64,000 nt of DNA from Streptomyces sp. B21-105 (GTDB lineage Bacteria > Actinomycetota > Actinomycetes > Streptomycetales > Streptomycetaceae), in NCBI RefSeq assembly GCF_036898465.1, contig NZ_JARUMJ010000001.1, forward strand, positions 1-64,000, read 5' to 3'. Under the pieces are notes generated by a model. The model was given only the letters and a program-made list of their open reading frames with translations. It ran no database searches and had not been told where the DNA came from. The position numbers and the translations under genes were made by a program. Below, in pieces: positions 26,983 through 35,482 of this stretch; the first letter of the stretch is position 1, and each line of letters opens with the position of its first letter.

Positions 26983-27841
26983 GGCACTGTCACGTTGGCT
27001 GGCCGGCGGGATGATCTTCGGTCGATCAGGCTGGGAGGGGTGGTCCGTGGGGAGTGCGTCGCTGTCGTACAAGGGCACCGGTATCCGGTCGAGGTGATCT
27101 CCCACTGTGTGGGGCTGTACTTCCGCTTCCCGCTGTCGTTCCGCGAGGTCGAGGAGCTCATGCTCGAGCGAGGGATCGTCGTCTCCTACGAGACGGTGCG
27201 CCGCTGGTGCGCCAAATTCGGGCAGACCTACGCCAACGCGCTGCGCCGCCGGCAGCCCCGGCCCGGTGACAAGTGGCACCTGGACGAGGTCTTCATCAAG
27301 ACCAATGGAGACCAGAAGTACCTGTGGCGGGCCGTCGACCAGGACGGCAACGTCCTGGACATCCTGGTACAGAACCGCCGGGACACCGCTGCGGCCAGGC
27401 GCTTCTTCAGCAGGCTGATGAAGAAGACCCGCACGGTGCCACGGGTGGTCGTCACCGACAAGCTCCGCTCCTACGGCGCCGCCCACCGCGAGGTCATGCC
27501 CTGCGTCGAGCACCGCCAGTCGAAGTACCTGAACAACCGGGCGGAGAACAGCCACCAGCCAACAAGGCAGCGCGAACGGGCGATGAAGGGCTTCCGCTCC
27601 GTGGGCGGAGCACAGCGGTTCCTCTCCGCGTTCAGCGGTATCTCGCCCCCACTTCCGACCCCGCCGCCACCTGATGCCCGCACACCACTACCGCGCCGAG
27701 ATGACCGTCCGCTTCGCCATCTGGGAGCAGATCACCGGCGTCGCCGGGCTCGCCACCGCGGCCTGACCACAGGCCGGAACCGGGCTCCACCACGCCACGA
27801 CGTGCGACAGACGCCTATCCACCCAACAACGTGACAGCGCC
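26983..27841 (+). mobile_element. IS6-family insertion sequence, copy 2
   Basis: 859 bp between GGCACTGTCACGTTG (26983) and CAACGTGACAGCGCC (ending 27841), which are reverse complements with one mismatch. Flanking octamers CGCCCTGC and CTCCGTCG differ, so no target duplication. It lies in the same orientation as copies 1 and 3. Confidence 0.85.
27040..27834 (+). CDS. IS6-family transposase, copy 2 (best preserved)
   Basis: From the GTG at 27040: GHRYPVEVISHCVGLYFRFP, LSFREVEELMLERGIVVSYE, then the DDE residues in GDKWHLDEVFIKTNG, VVVTDKLRSYGAAHREVMP and YLNNRAENSHQPTRQRERAM. The triad is complete in one frame. An extra C at about 27650 replaces the normal C-terminus (PHFRPRRHLMPAHHYRAEMT, readable in the next frame to a stop at 27766) by a longer Pro/Arg-rich tail. 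The N-terminus also appears to have lost a G in the run after CAAG compared with copy 3. It may retain activity, but this is uncertain. Confidence 0.78.
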   Translation: MVRGECVAVVQGHRYPVEVISHCVGLYFRFPLSFREVEELMLERGIVVSYETVRRWCAKFGQTYANALRRRQPRPGDKWHLDEVFIKTNGDQKYLWRAVDQDGNVLDILVQNRRDTAAARRFFSRLMKKTRTVPRVVVTDKLRSYGAAHREVMPCVEHRQSKYLNNRAENSHQPTRQRERAMKGFRSVGGAQRFLSAFSGISPPLPTPPPPDARTPLPRRDDRPLRHLGADHRRRRARHRGLTTGRNRAPPRHDVRQTPIHPTT

Positions 27842-28092
27842 CTCCGTCGGGCAGGTGCACCCAGATCCCAGCGAGGCCAGTACCGAGGCATCTTTCGACA
27901 GCAGGCGGCGGCAGCGCTTGAATGCGCAGCGTCGCCGTTTCGTCGTCCCTCCGGCCGTGATGCCCATCGTCACCACCAGCTCCAGCGTGGCGCCGACCGG
28001 GACGGCGGGGAAGGGCGTGCCACGCGAGCCGTTAACGAGCGGTGACTTCAGCGTTCGTTCGGAGCGCCTGCCCTGCAGAGACGGAAGGAAGG
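27842..28092. other. No recognisable gene between IS6 copy 2 and the next operon
   Basis: Short frames exist on both strands but none has a convincing start signal or family resemblance. GTTAACGAGC near 28031 is the only AT-richer spot. It may hold the 3' end of a lost gene or the terminator region of the 28093-29666 operon. Confidence 0.4.
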
Positions 28093-29295
28093 TCACAGCG
28101 GCGGGCCGACAGAGCGCACCCAGCAGCCGTCCTCGTAGCTCCAGATCACATTAACGCTCCTCCCTTGCGAATTTGGCCTGACAAGCCATTCCAATGCGGT
28201 TTCATCCCGACTGCGGAGCGACCAGAGCACCGACGGGGGCAAATCGCCGGGCATATACCAGGAGACACAGCGCTCAAAGTCCCTGAAAATCATGAGCGAT
28301 ACGGGACTACCTCCCCGACCACGGTGGAAAGTCGCCCGGATCGTGTGGCGCGCGGCTTTATCTGAGCACCTAAGCTCCTGGAAGATCGCTTGGAGGAACG
28401 ACAGGAACCCTGCAGCACGGATTCCCTGGATGAGCGACGCGCGGGGGATCGCGCGACGGACAGTTTTCAGGATCTTGGCGCGTGCAGCGTCGTCTGGCTT
28501 ACACCTGGCCTGTTCGGCGACCGATCGGAGGAACGGTAGGAGCCCGTCGGGCTCGACCCATACCGTGATGTCGCCTTCGGACTCCGGAGGCAGTTTGGCC
28601 GGCACAGAGATCACCGGTGCCATGAACAGCGGATGAAAGAGCATCTGATTCCATGGCTCGCCTGTCTGCGCGGCAAGCTTCACAAGGCAGACTGCTACGT
28701 GACCGACTGCATGGGCGAACATCTTTTCTTCGTGCCGACTGGAGCGCGGCCGTTGCGCCTCTGCCGTGTCCAACCATGCCTGTAACAGCTCCGGCGTCAG
28801 CCGAACCGGCACACTACCTTGCTCCCGCCCCGCTCGCGCCGGCCGAGCCACCAACTCCAGCACGGTGCTGATGGCAGCGATGTCTCCCTGCGCAGCTCGC
28901 GCCTGTAAGTCCTCAGCAAAAACTGACCCTTCCTCCCCTTCCTCCGGCCAGGGACCGGATCGGGGCTCCAGCGGCTCAGACACCACGGGGGCCGTGAACA
29001 GCGGATGGGTGAGCAGGGCGTTCCAGGGCTCGCCCGTCTGAACGGCAACTCCCACAAGCCGGCCGATGACGTTACCGACCGCGTTGGCGAACATCTCTTC
29101 TTCGCGCCGGCTGGAGCGCGGCCGTTGCGCCTCTGCCGTGTCCAACCATGCCTGTAACAGCTCCGGCGTCAGCACCACAGCCGTATTGGCACTTCGCCAC
29201 AACACCAATGTTATGGGGTCGATCCTCGCGCCCAGCAGTGTGCTGATTGCTTCGATTTCGCCCTGCGCAGCGCGCCCAGGTAAGTCCTCAGGCAT
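28093..29295 (-). CDS. Unknown protein with a tandemly duplicated N-terminal module
   Basis: About 400 residues from the ATG at 29295 (GGGGAG upstream). Residues 1-110 and 125-235 are two copies of one module. Both begin LPGRAAQGEIEAISTLL / LQARAAQGDIAAISTVL, share LTPELLQAWLDTAEAQRPRS and end TGEPWNALLTHPLFTAPVVS / TGEPWNQMLFHPLFMAPVIS. DNA identity in the centre is nearly complete over about 70 bases, so the duplication is recent. The C-terminal 165 residues differ (GDITVWVEPDGLLPFLRSVA, FHRGRGGSPVSLMIFRDFER, WYMPGDLPPSVLWSLRSRDE). No signal peptide or membrane segment. I recognise no family. It follows the 29331-29666 gene by 35 bases and is likely cotranscribed. Confidence 0.68.
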   Translation of the reverse strand: MPEDLPGRAAQGEIEAISTLLGARIDPITLVLWRSANTAVVLTPELLQAWLDTAEAQRPRSSRREEEMFANAVGNVIGRLVGVAVQTGEPWNALLTHPLFTAPVVSEPLEPRSGPWPEEGEEGSVFAEDLQARAAQGDIAAISTVLELVARPARAGREQGSVPVRLTPELLQAWLDTAEAQRPRSSRHEEKMFAHAVGHVAVCLVKLAAQTGEPWNQMLFHPLFMAPVISVPAKLPPESEGDITVWVEPDGLLPFLRSVAEQARCKPDDAARAKILKTVRRAIPRASLIQGIRAAGFLSFLQAIFQELRCSDKAARHTIRATFHRGRGGSPVSLMIFRDFERCVSWYMPGDLPPSVLWSLRSRDETALEWLVRPNSQGRSVNVIWSYEDGCWVRSVGPPL

Positions 29296-29330
29296 CAAGT
29301 TATTCTCCCCTACCTATTTCTGTCTGGCCG

Positions 29331-29666
29331 TCATGGCATACCCGGCTCGGGCCTCGTTTTGACCGCCGCGCCGAAGGCGGCTGTGCCCAGCTGTGCGCCC
29401 GCACGTGTAGGGCGAGAGCGAGAGCGGTACGGACGAATCCTTCCTGCAGCCGTACCGAGCGGCGGGCGGCAGGTCTGGCCCGAGCATCGCCTGTGCCCGA
29501 CCTGCCAGTTTGCCGAGGGCCCACGTCTGCCGATCCGGGTCCGGAGGTTCCGCCGCAGTTCCCGGGCCGCGTCACGGGCGGCCCGCAACACGCCACGGGC
29601 TAGCTGGTCGAGATGCTTAGGCGACGTGATCGACGCCCCACCCGGCTCCTGGTCGTCGGTGCCCAT
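29331..29666 (-). CDS. Small basic protein of unknown function
   Basis: 111 residues from the ATG at 29666, which has a strong GGAGGGGGAAAAG ribosome site. Residues 17-45 form a charged amphipathic helix (HLDQLARGVLRAARDAAREL), followed by an Arg-rich tail with two Cys (RRCSGQTCRPPLG). No membrane segment. It is upstream of, and probably cotranscribed with, the duplicated-module gene. The pair lies between IS6 copies 2 and 3. Function unknown. Confidence 0.5.
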   Translation of the reverse strand: MGTDDQEPGGASITSPKHLDQLARGVLRAARDAARELRRNLRTRIGRRGPSANWQVGHRRCSGQTCRPPLGTAAGRIRPYRSRSRPTRAGAQLGTAAFGAAVKTRPEPGMP

Positions 29667-29903
29667 CTTTTCCCCCTCCCCGGCCGGCCCGGCGGCACGA
29701 GTTGGATAGGGCCGGTAGGCCCAGGGTGCCCCGCATGATGCAGTTGTTCCAGACCCAATGCCGAACGTGGCAGATTGCACGAGCGGTAACCGGGTGGCTG
29801 GTTGCAACCCTCACAGTCTCGGGAGTGGGAGCCGGTGGGCCCGGCGCCGCCGAAGGCCACCGTGGAGCACCGGTTGTCATGAACTCAGGTCGGGCCGGCG
29901 GCT

Positions 29904-30763
29904 GGCGCTGTCACGTTGGCTGAGCGGGTGGGATGATCTTCTGGTTGATCGTGTTGGAGGGGGCTGCTTCCGTGGGGGCCGTGGCTCCGTCGTACGAGGG
30001 GCACCGATACCCGGTCGAGGTCATCTCCCACTGCGTATGGCTGTACCACCGCTTCCCCTCAGCTTCCGCGAGGTCGAGGAACTGATGCTCGAGCGCGGGA
30101 TCGTCCTCTCCTACGAGACGGTGCGCCGCTGGTGCGCCAAGTTCGGGCAGCGGTACGCCGATTCGCTGCGCCGTCGCCGGCCCCGGCCTGGTGACAAGTG
30201 GCACTTGGACGAGGTCTTCATCGAGATCAGTGGGGAACAGAAGTATCTGTGGCGGGCGGTCGACCAGGACGGCAACGTCCTGGACATCCTGGTACAGAAC
30301 CGCCGGGACACCGCTGCGGCCAGGCGCTTCTTCAGCAGGCTGATGAAGAAGACCCGCACGGTGCCGCGGGTGATCGTCACTGACAAGCTCCGCTCCTACG
30401 GCGCCGCCCACCGCGAGGTCATGCCCTGCGTCGAGCACCGGCAGTCGAAGTACGAACAACCGGGCGGAGAACAGCCACCAGCCAACAAGGCAGCGCGAAC
30501 GGGCGATGAAAGGCTTCCGCGGCACCGGCGCAGCCCAGCGGTTCCTGTCCTCGTTCAGCGGCATCTCACCCCACTTCCGGCCCCGACGCCACCGGCTGTC
30601 CGCACACCACTACCGAGCCGAGATGGCCGTCCGCTTCGCCATCTGGGAGCAGATCACCGGCGCCGCCTACCCCTCCACACGGCCTGAGCACAGCCCGGAA
30701 CCGGGCTCCACCACGCCACGACGCACCATCAGACACCTACCCACCCAACAACGTGACAGCCCC
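29904..30763 (+). mobile_element. IS6-family insertion sequence, copy 3
   Basis: Ends GGCGCTGTCACGTTG at 29904 and CAACGTGACAGCCCC ending 30763. Same orientation as copies 1 and 2 and about 860 bp. Flanking octamers (CGGCGGCT, CCGTTATG) do not match. Copy 3 is more divergent than copies 1 and 2, which resemble each other closely. Confidence 0.82.
29972..30690 (+). pseudogene. IS6-family transposase, copy 3, frameshifted
   Basis: The start region is the correct one for the family (PSYEGHRYPVEVISHCVWLY). A base is lost in CGCTTCCCCTCAGC near 30057, and a 2-bp deletion at about 30453 turns SKYLNNRAEN into SKYEQPGGEQ, removing the catalytic Glu from the main frame. The first two Asp motifs (WHLDEVFIEIS, VIVTDKLRSYG) and the normal C-terminus (ISPHFRPRRHRLSAHHYRAE) are readable. 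Each of the three copies therefore carries different lesions. Confidence 0.8.
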
Positions 30764-30907
30764 CCGTTATGTTCTTCGCGGTCCTGCAATAGGGCCGCTG
30801 GCCTCCGGGCCCGGCATGACTGTGTCCCCCTGTCGAAGGCATGACCTGGGGGGGTGTCACCGGGCTCGGGAGGTGCCGTCGGAGACGCTGATGAGTGCCT
30901 CTGTGTG

Positions 30908-31121
30908 TCAAGCGGCCGAAGCAAGAGTCGTGTGGCGGTCGCGTTTGAGTGTGCGGTAGACGACGTTCGACAGGCGTCGTTTGAGGGCCCTGCGGGCCTC
31001 TGCAGGCGTCTTGCCTTCGGCGATTTTCCGCAGGTAGTAGTCCTGGCCTCGGCCGCCGTCGCGGATCTGGCAGACCGCGATGATGTGCAGCACGGAGTTC
31101 AGCGCGCGGTTGCCTCCGGAC
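30908..31121 (-). pseudogene. IS110-family transposase, C-terminal fragment
   Basis: The minus-strand reading SGGNRALNSVLHIIAVCQIR, GQDYYLRKIAEGKTPAEARR and ALKRRLSNVVYRTLKRDR is the C-terminal transposase_20 domain of IS110 elements. The N-terminal DEDD catalytic domain is missing. The break is at about 31118-31121, directly fused to the tail of a second tpg gene. Confidence 0.8.
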
Positions 31122-31148
31122 ATCGACTACCTCGACCTCGACTACTGA
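31119..31148 (+). pseudogene. tpg: Last ten codons of a second tpg gene
   Basis: The 27 bases at 31119-31145 are identical to 2692-2718 and encode DIDYLDLDY in frame, followed by TGA where tpg has TAA. The flanks differ from those of the intact tpg. This is the truncated 3' end of another terminal-protein gene, joined to an IS110 fragment. Confidence 0.7.
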
Positions 31149-31321
31149 CCTTTCATCTTCGCGTCGGTGGCTGCCTCGGTGCTGAGCCGAAGCACGATGG
31201 TTGTCAAATAGGCAGGCTGGTTGTCACCGTGGCCGGGGTTGGTGGGCGTTGTGGCCAGTTGAGCGGTGACGCGGGTTGAGGCGGCAGGGGACTGTCGGTG
31301 GCTGGTGGCAGGATCACCGGC

Positions 31322-32398
31322 ATGGTTTTCGTACGTACTACTCCTCCGCGGCCCGTCCAGGTGACCGCGGTCTTCCCCGAGTTGGCCCCGTTGGCGCGAC
31401 CTGCCATCCGGTTGCATCCACGTCCGGGGTCGCCTTCGGTCAGGGACAGCTCGGTCGGCGGGCTGTTGCTGTGGCCGGCAGGGGAGCCGTGGCCGCACTG
31501 CGAGGACGTGCATCTGCACGTGGACACTGGATTCCGTGAGTCACTGACCGATGTGCGGCTCCAGAGACGCTTGCAGTCCCGGTGGCGCCCTGATGACCGG
31601 CCTCCCGCGTACACGCCCGAAGAGGAAGCGTTCAAGGAACGCGCTGCCGCACGACTCGCTGAACGGCTCGACGCCGGCCCTCCCTGGCCCGCTGAGTGCC
31701 CGATCCCGCTGTTGCCCGTGGCTCAGCTGTTCCTGCGTGACATACCCCTGTTGCGGCCGCCCGGGCAGGCCGATCTGCTTCAGATTCTCTGGTGCCCGTA
31801 CGAACACGAACCGGACTACAAGCCGTCGACCGCACTGTTCTGGCGGTCGGCCGCGGAGGTCGGCGACATCCTCGCCACCCCACCGGAACCGTACGAGGCG
31901 GACTATCCGGGTTACGTGCCAGAGCCGTGCGTGCTGGCGCCAGAAGCGATCACCGAGTACCCCAACAGCCTGGATCTGAGCCCGGAGCTGCAGCGGATGC
32001 TGGATGACTGGAGCAGGTGGCAGGCAGCCGGTGCCGGCGTGGACAGCTCCTACGGGCAGTATCCGCGCGAGTTCTACCACGTTCACCTGGGCAACGCACC
32101 CGGCTGGAAGGTCGGCGGCTGGCCCCCTTGGGGCCGCACCGACCCGAACCCCCGGTACTGCGCTGTGTGCGAGGTGCAGATGGTCCCGCTGCTGACGATT
32201 GCTTCCCGGGAGTGGGACGGCGGTGAAGGTCGCAGCTGGGCGCCGCAGGAAGAGCAGGCTACCGCCCTCGCTGGCTCTCGCCGCCCGGGCCGGTACCCCT
32301 CGCAGCCGACGAGGGTAGAAGTGGGCAGCACGGACAACATGCAGATCTACGTCTGCCCGGCCTCCCCCGAACATCCACACACAGACCTGATCCAATGA
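31322..32398 (+). CDS. DUF1963 (YwqG-like) protein
   Basis: 358 residues from the ATG at 31322 (AGGA eight bases upstream). The middle and C-terminal parts match the DUF1963 layout seen in Streptomyces: PIPLLPVAQLFLRDIPLLRP, DLLQILWCPYEHEPDYKPST, WKVGGWPPWGRTDPNPRYCA, CEVQMVPLLTIASREWDGG and MQIYVCPASPEHPH at the end. The C-x-V-C pair (YCAVCEVQ) may bind metal. Family function is unknown. No signal peptide. It starts about 170 bases after the tpg tail and has no operon partner. Confidence 0.8.
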   Translation: MVFVRTTPPRPVQVTAVFPELAPLARPAIRLHPRPGSPSVRDSSVGGLLLWPAGEPWPHCEDVHLHVDTGFRESLTDVRLQRRLQSRWRPDDRPPAYTPEEEAFKERAAARLAERLDAGPPWPAECPIPLLPVAQLFLRDIPLLRPPGQADLLQILWCPYEHEPDYKPSTALFWRSAAEVGDILATPPEPYEADYPGYVPEPCVLAPEAITEYPNSLDLSPELQRMLDDWSRWQAAGAGVDSSYGQYPREFYHVHLGNAPGWKVGGWPPWGRTDPNPRYCAVCEVQMVPLLTIASREWDGGEGRSWAPQEEQATALAGSRRPGRYPSQPTRVEVGSTDNMQIYVCPASPEHPHTDLIQ

Positions 32399-32536
32399 AC
32401 TGTCGGCCTGTCACACACCCTCCCGTAGACGGGGACAGGAATGCTGCCGAGTCAGGGCGTGTGACGAACCGCTTGCCTCACCGGTGACAACCAGGCTGCT
32501 TCGTCCGGTTGAAACCTCAGGTCACGGAGGCCGTTG

Positions 32537-33655
32537 ATGACAACTACCGTGCTTCGGCTCAATGCGTGGTCCTCGCGTTATGCCGGTCGATATCCGCAGG
32601 GTGGTGGGCTGACGCCTGAACGGCAGGCGTTTCGCGAGCGGATCCGGCTGGAGGCCGCGGAGCGATTCGCTGCGGGCGCCTCCAACGCCGAGGTCGCCAA
32701 GGACTTACGGGTGAGTGTGAGCTCGGTGCAGCGCTGGCACCGAGCCTGGCACGATGCCGGCGCCGAGGGCCTGCGTTCTGCCGGGCCGGTGTCCCGGCCC
32801 AGGCTGAGTGAGGCCTTGTTCTGCGTGCTCGAGCAGGAGCTGGCCAAGGGGCCGGTCGGGCACGGCTGGCCGGACCAGACGTGGACGCTGGCGCGAATCA
32901 AGACGCTGATCGGGCGCCGGTTCCACACGAGCATGACGCTGTCGGCGATCGCGCGGATGCTGCACCGGCACGGCTTCAGCCACCAGGCCCCGGCCCGCCG
33001 CGCGGTCGAGCGTGACCAGGAGGCCGTGGCGGGCTGGGTGAAGGAGACCTGGCCGCAGGTGGAAGGTCCGTGGCGGCGCTCGACGCCTGGCTGTGCTTCG
33101 AAGACGAAGCCGGCTTCTCGATGACGCCGCCCACCGCACGGCCCTGGGCCCGGCGCAGACGCACACCCGTCATCCGGGTCCGGGGACGCTCCCAGCGCCG
33201 CTTTGGCCTGCTACAAGCACGGTGAACGCTCACGGCTGGTCTACCGGCCCAAGCGGCATCTCGATCACAAGCGGGGCGGCAGACGCAGTTTCACCTGGAC
33301 CGACTACCGCGACCTGCTCATCGCCGCACACCAGCAGCTCGGCGCATCCATTGTCCTCGAGTGGGACAACCTCAACGTCCACAAGGACCGCCGACTGCGG
33401 GAGTTCATCGACACCCACGACTGGATCACCTGCTACTTCCTGCCGGCCTACGCACCCGACCTCAACCCCGTCGAGCGCGTCTGGTCCCTGCTGCGACGCA
33501 GCAGCCAGGCCAACACCGCCTTCACCGACCCCGACCACCTCATGAGCGCGCTTCGACACGGTCTCCGCCAGATCCAGTACCGCAGCAACCTCATCGACGG
33601 ATGCCTCGCCGAAACCGAACTCACCTTCACGACATCACGGCGACAACGTCAGTAG
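32537..33655 (+). pseudogene. IS630-family transposase with two frameshifts
   Basis: The N-terminal HTH (ERQAFRERIRLEAAERFAAG, SNAEVAKDLRVSVSSVQRWH) and winged part (GWPDQTWTLARIKTLIGRRF) run to about 33075. The frame then shifts to read WLCFEDEAGFSMTPPTARPW (first Asp), and again at about 33203 to LACYKHGERSRLVYRPKRHL, IVLEWDNLNVHKDRRLREF (second Asp) and AYAPDLNPVERVWSLLRRSS (Glu). All three catalytic residues are present but in three frames. IS630 members use programmed shifts, but two are not expected. Confidence 0.8.
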
Positions 33656-33778
33656 TCAGCCCTCCTCCTTGGGGCCCCAGCAGTCGCCGTACGCCTCGTC
33701 GTTCCGGTCGTTGGCCATGTCCTGGCGGAACTGGTCCGAGGCCGTCGCGTCAGTGTTCTGAGGGATGGTGTCGCTCAC
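33656..33778 (-). CDS. 40-residue acidic small protein
   Basis: GTG start with GGAGG seven bases upstream. The product is short and polar (starts MSDTIPQNTDATASDQFRQD, ends GDCWGPKEEG) with a single Cys-Trp near the C-terminus. It lies between IS630 and the hydrolase gene. A large inverted repeat sits in its leader (33803-33863). I recognise no family. A leader peptide or a modified-peptide precursor is conceivable, but no modification gene is adjacent. Confidence 0.4.
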   Translation of the reverse strand: MSDTIPQNTDATASDQFRQDMANDRNDEAYGDCWGPKEEG

Positions 33779-33802
33779 GAGAGTGCCTCCTGGGCTCGGG
33801 GT

Positions 33803-33863
33803 CGTTGTCCTGGTGGGCGCCATCCCCCCAAGGTTCGTGGCGCCCTTGGGCACCAGGACAACG
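33803..33863. repeat. Long inverted repeat upstream of the 40-residue ORF
   Basis: CGTTGTCCTGGTG (33803-33815) pairs exactly with CACCAGGACAACG (33851-33863). Inside, GGCGCCA and TGGCGCC can extend the stem. It may be a structured leader or terminator. Confidence 0.6.
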
Positions 33864-34031
33864 GCGTCGAGCCCCACGGCCTCAGCCACACGCCACCACG
33901 GCGACGGCTGGCACCCGCCCTGTGGCCAACCCCCGGCGGGTCTGGCGTGGAACCCGCGCAGGGAGAGACGGCCCCGGTGACCAGCAACACCGCCCGCGCC
34001 CGTGCACCAGGCGATGGACGGTGCGGGCGCC

Positions 34032-35408
34032 TCAGCCGATGAATCGCACGTCAGGGTGGAGCGGCGAGGGGCCGTCGAGCAGCGGCTGGTGGCGGCCGCG
34101 TAGATGCTGGTCGAAGAAGGCGGTGAGGTAGGCCCGTCGGCTCACGGTGAACCGGGCCGGGTCGACGGTACCGGTCATCCGGGTCGGTAGCCCCTTCGGC
34201 AGCGTGAGCCGCTCGGCGAGGCCCGGGAGGATCGTCTGGTAGTCGGTGAACGAGTTGTGCTCGGCCGCCTCCGTCCACAGATCGCGCTTCCAGGCGGTGG
34301 AGTTCCGCCACATCGCCCGCCAGGACGGGGAGTTCTCATGGGTGTGTGGCAGCCTGCCGGACGGGACTTCGAGCCAGGCCCCCATCTGCAGAAACGGCCG
34401 GTCCAGCCCGGTGCGGGCGACCGGCAGCAGCAGTTCGGGGTCAGTCCAGTCGTAACCGAGCGGGCCGTCGAGGTTGACCCCGGCGCGGATGCGGCGGTCC
34501 ACGCGCATCGCCTCTGCGGTCGTCATCCCGCCGAGTGAATGCCCGAACATGCCGGTGCGCGCGAGGTCCAGGCTCTCCCCGAGACCGCGCGGCAGCGGCC
34601 GCCTCCCGGCGTCGGGGTTACCGCCGCGGGCGAGCACGGCGAGCTGGTCGAGGACGAACGGGATGTCGGCGACCCGGACCTCCAGCGCCGCCCTGGACCG
34701 GTCGGCGCCCGCCTCGATGGCGCCGAGCCCGGGTGCCGGCTCGATGACGCGACCGTCCGGGAACTCGACCGCGTGTGCCTCGTGGACGGGGTCGACGGTG
34801 ACCACCACATAGCCGTGGCTCGCCAACTCCTCCACGGCGGTGGTGTCGAGCGTGCGCTCGTTGTACATGCCCGGCGAGTACAGCACCACGGGTCTCCGCA
34901 CGGCCCCGGGCACCGGGGCCACCCCGATGCGGGCGTGGGTACCGAAAGCGGACCAGTCGATGGCCCCTTGGTCGACGCCGAGAATCTTCGCCGCGCCCGC
35001 CCCGAAGACCGCGCCCGCGCCCGCACGCATGTAGGACGCCCGAGGCCCGTCTTCCGCCGCGGCACGGTCGGCCGGATACCAGACGCTCACCATGAGCTCC
35101 CGGAACTCCCCGGCCGCGTCGCCCGCCCACCAGGGGCCACGGCGCGTCCGGTCCACCAGACGCAGTTCGGTGACGCCGAGCGGACATGGTCCGGTGGGGC
35201 GGGGGAGTTCGAGCCGTACAGGCCCTTCGAGGGCCGTCGGCGCAGCGGACGCGCGAGCGGCCGGCGCCAGAGCCGAGGCGGCGCCCAGTGCGGCTAAACC
35301 GCCGGCGCGGGCCAGCAGTCGCCGCCGCGTCACGGACATGGCCGAAGAGTCAGCAGGGGCGGAGGAGCCTGAGAAGCCGGACGAGCCGGAAGCGCTTGTG
35401 AATCGCAT
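34032..35408 (-). CDS. Tat-exported alpha/beta hydrolase (PAF-acetylhydrolase-like)
   Basis: 458 residues. A twin-arginine signal lies at about residues 26-54 (TRRRLLARAGGLAALGAASA, then LAPAARASA). The alpha/beta hydrolase core follows: PVVLYSPGMYNERTLDTTAV, ASHGYVVVTVDPVHEAHAVE, the nucleophile elbow GMFGHSLGGMTTAEAM (Ser in GHSLGG), AGVNLDGPLGYDW and a late catalytic His region (EAAEHNSFTDYQTILPG). This layout fits PAF-acetylhydrolase/chlorophyllase-type esterases. The start at 35408 is preceded by AGGAT; the ATG at 35339, just before the RR motif, is an alternative. Likely an extracellular lipase or esterase. Confidence 0.82.
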   Translation of the reverse strand: MRFTSASGSSGFSGSSAPADSSAMSVTRRRLLARAGGLAALGAASALAPAARASAAPTALEGPVRLELPRPTGPCPLGVTELRLVDRTRRGPWWAGDAAGEFRELMVSVWYPADRAAAEDGPRASYMRAGAGAVFGAGAAKILGVDQGAIDWSAFGTHARIGVAPVPGAVRRPVVLYSPGMYNERTLDTTAVEELASHGYVVVTVDPVHEAHAVEFPDGRVIEPAPGLGAIEAGADRSRAALEVRVADIPFVLDQLAVLARGGNPDAGRRPLPRGLGESLDLARTGMFGHSLGGMTTAEAMRVDRRIRAGVNLDGPLGYDWTDPELLLPVARTGLDRPFLQMGAWLEVPSGRLPHTHENSPSWRAMWRNSTAWKRDLWTEAAEHNSFTDYQTILPGLAERLTLPKGLPTRMTGTVDPARFTVSRRAYLTAFFDQHLRGRHQPLLDGPSPLHPDVRFIG

Positions 35409-35482
35409 GACGCGATCCTGGTCGCGCTCCGCGCCCGGGTCCATGGGGCCAGCCGGATGGTGTCCGTCGCCCAACAGACCTA

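Noticed and set aside
27815..28096. Short minus-strand frame that looked like a peptide precursor (GATLELVVTMGITAGGTTKR)
   Set aside because: No ribosome site, no modification genes and no leader/core pattern I can defend. Kept only as part of the gap note.
23289..30763. IS6 copies as a classical composite transposon
   Set aside because: No matching target duplications and the central copy is internal. I describe them as independent IS6 copies that could form translocatable units.
33870..34031. Possible extension of the 40-residue ORF upstream to 33889
   Set aside because: The longer frame crosses the inverted repeat and has a weaker start, whereas the GTG at 33778 has GGAGG at the right distance.
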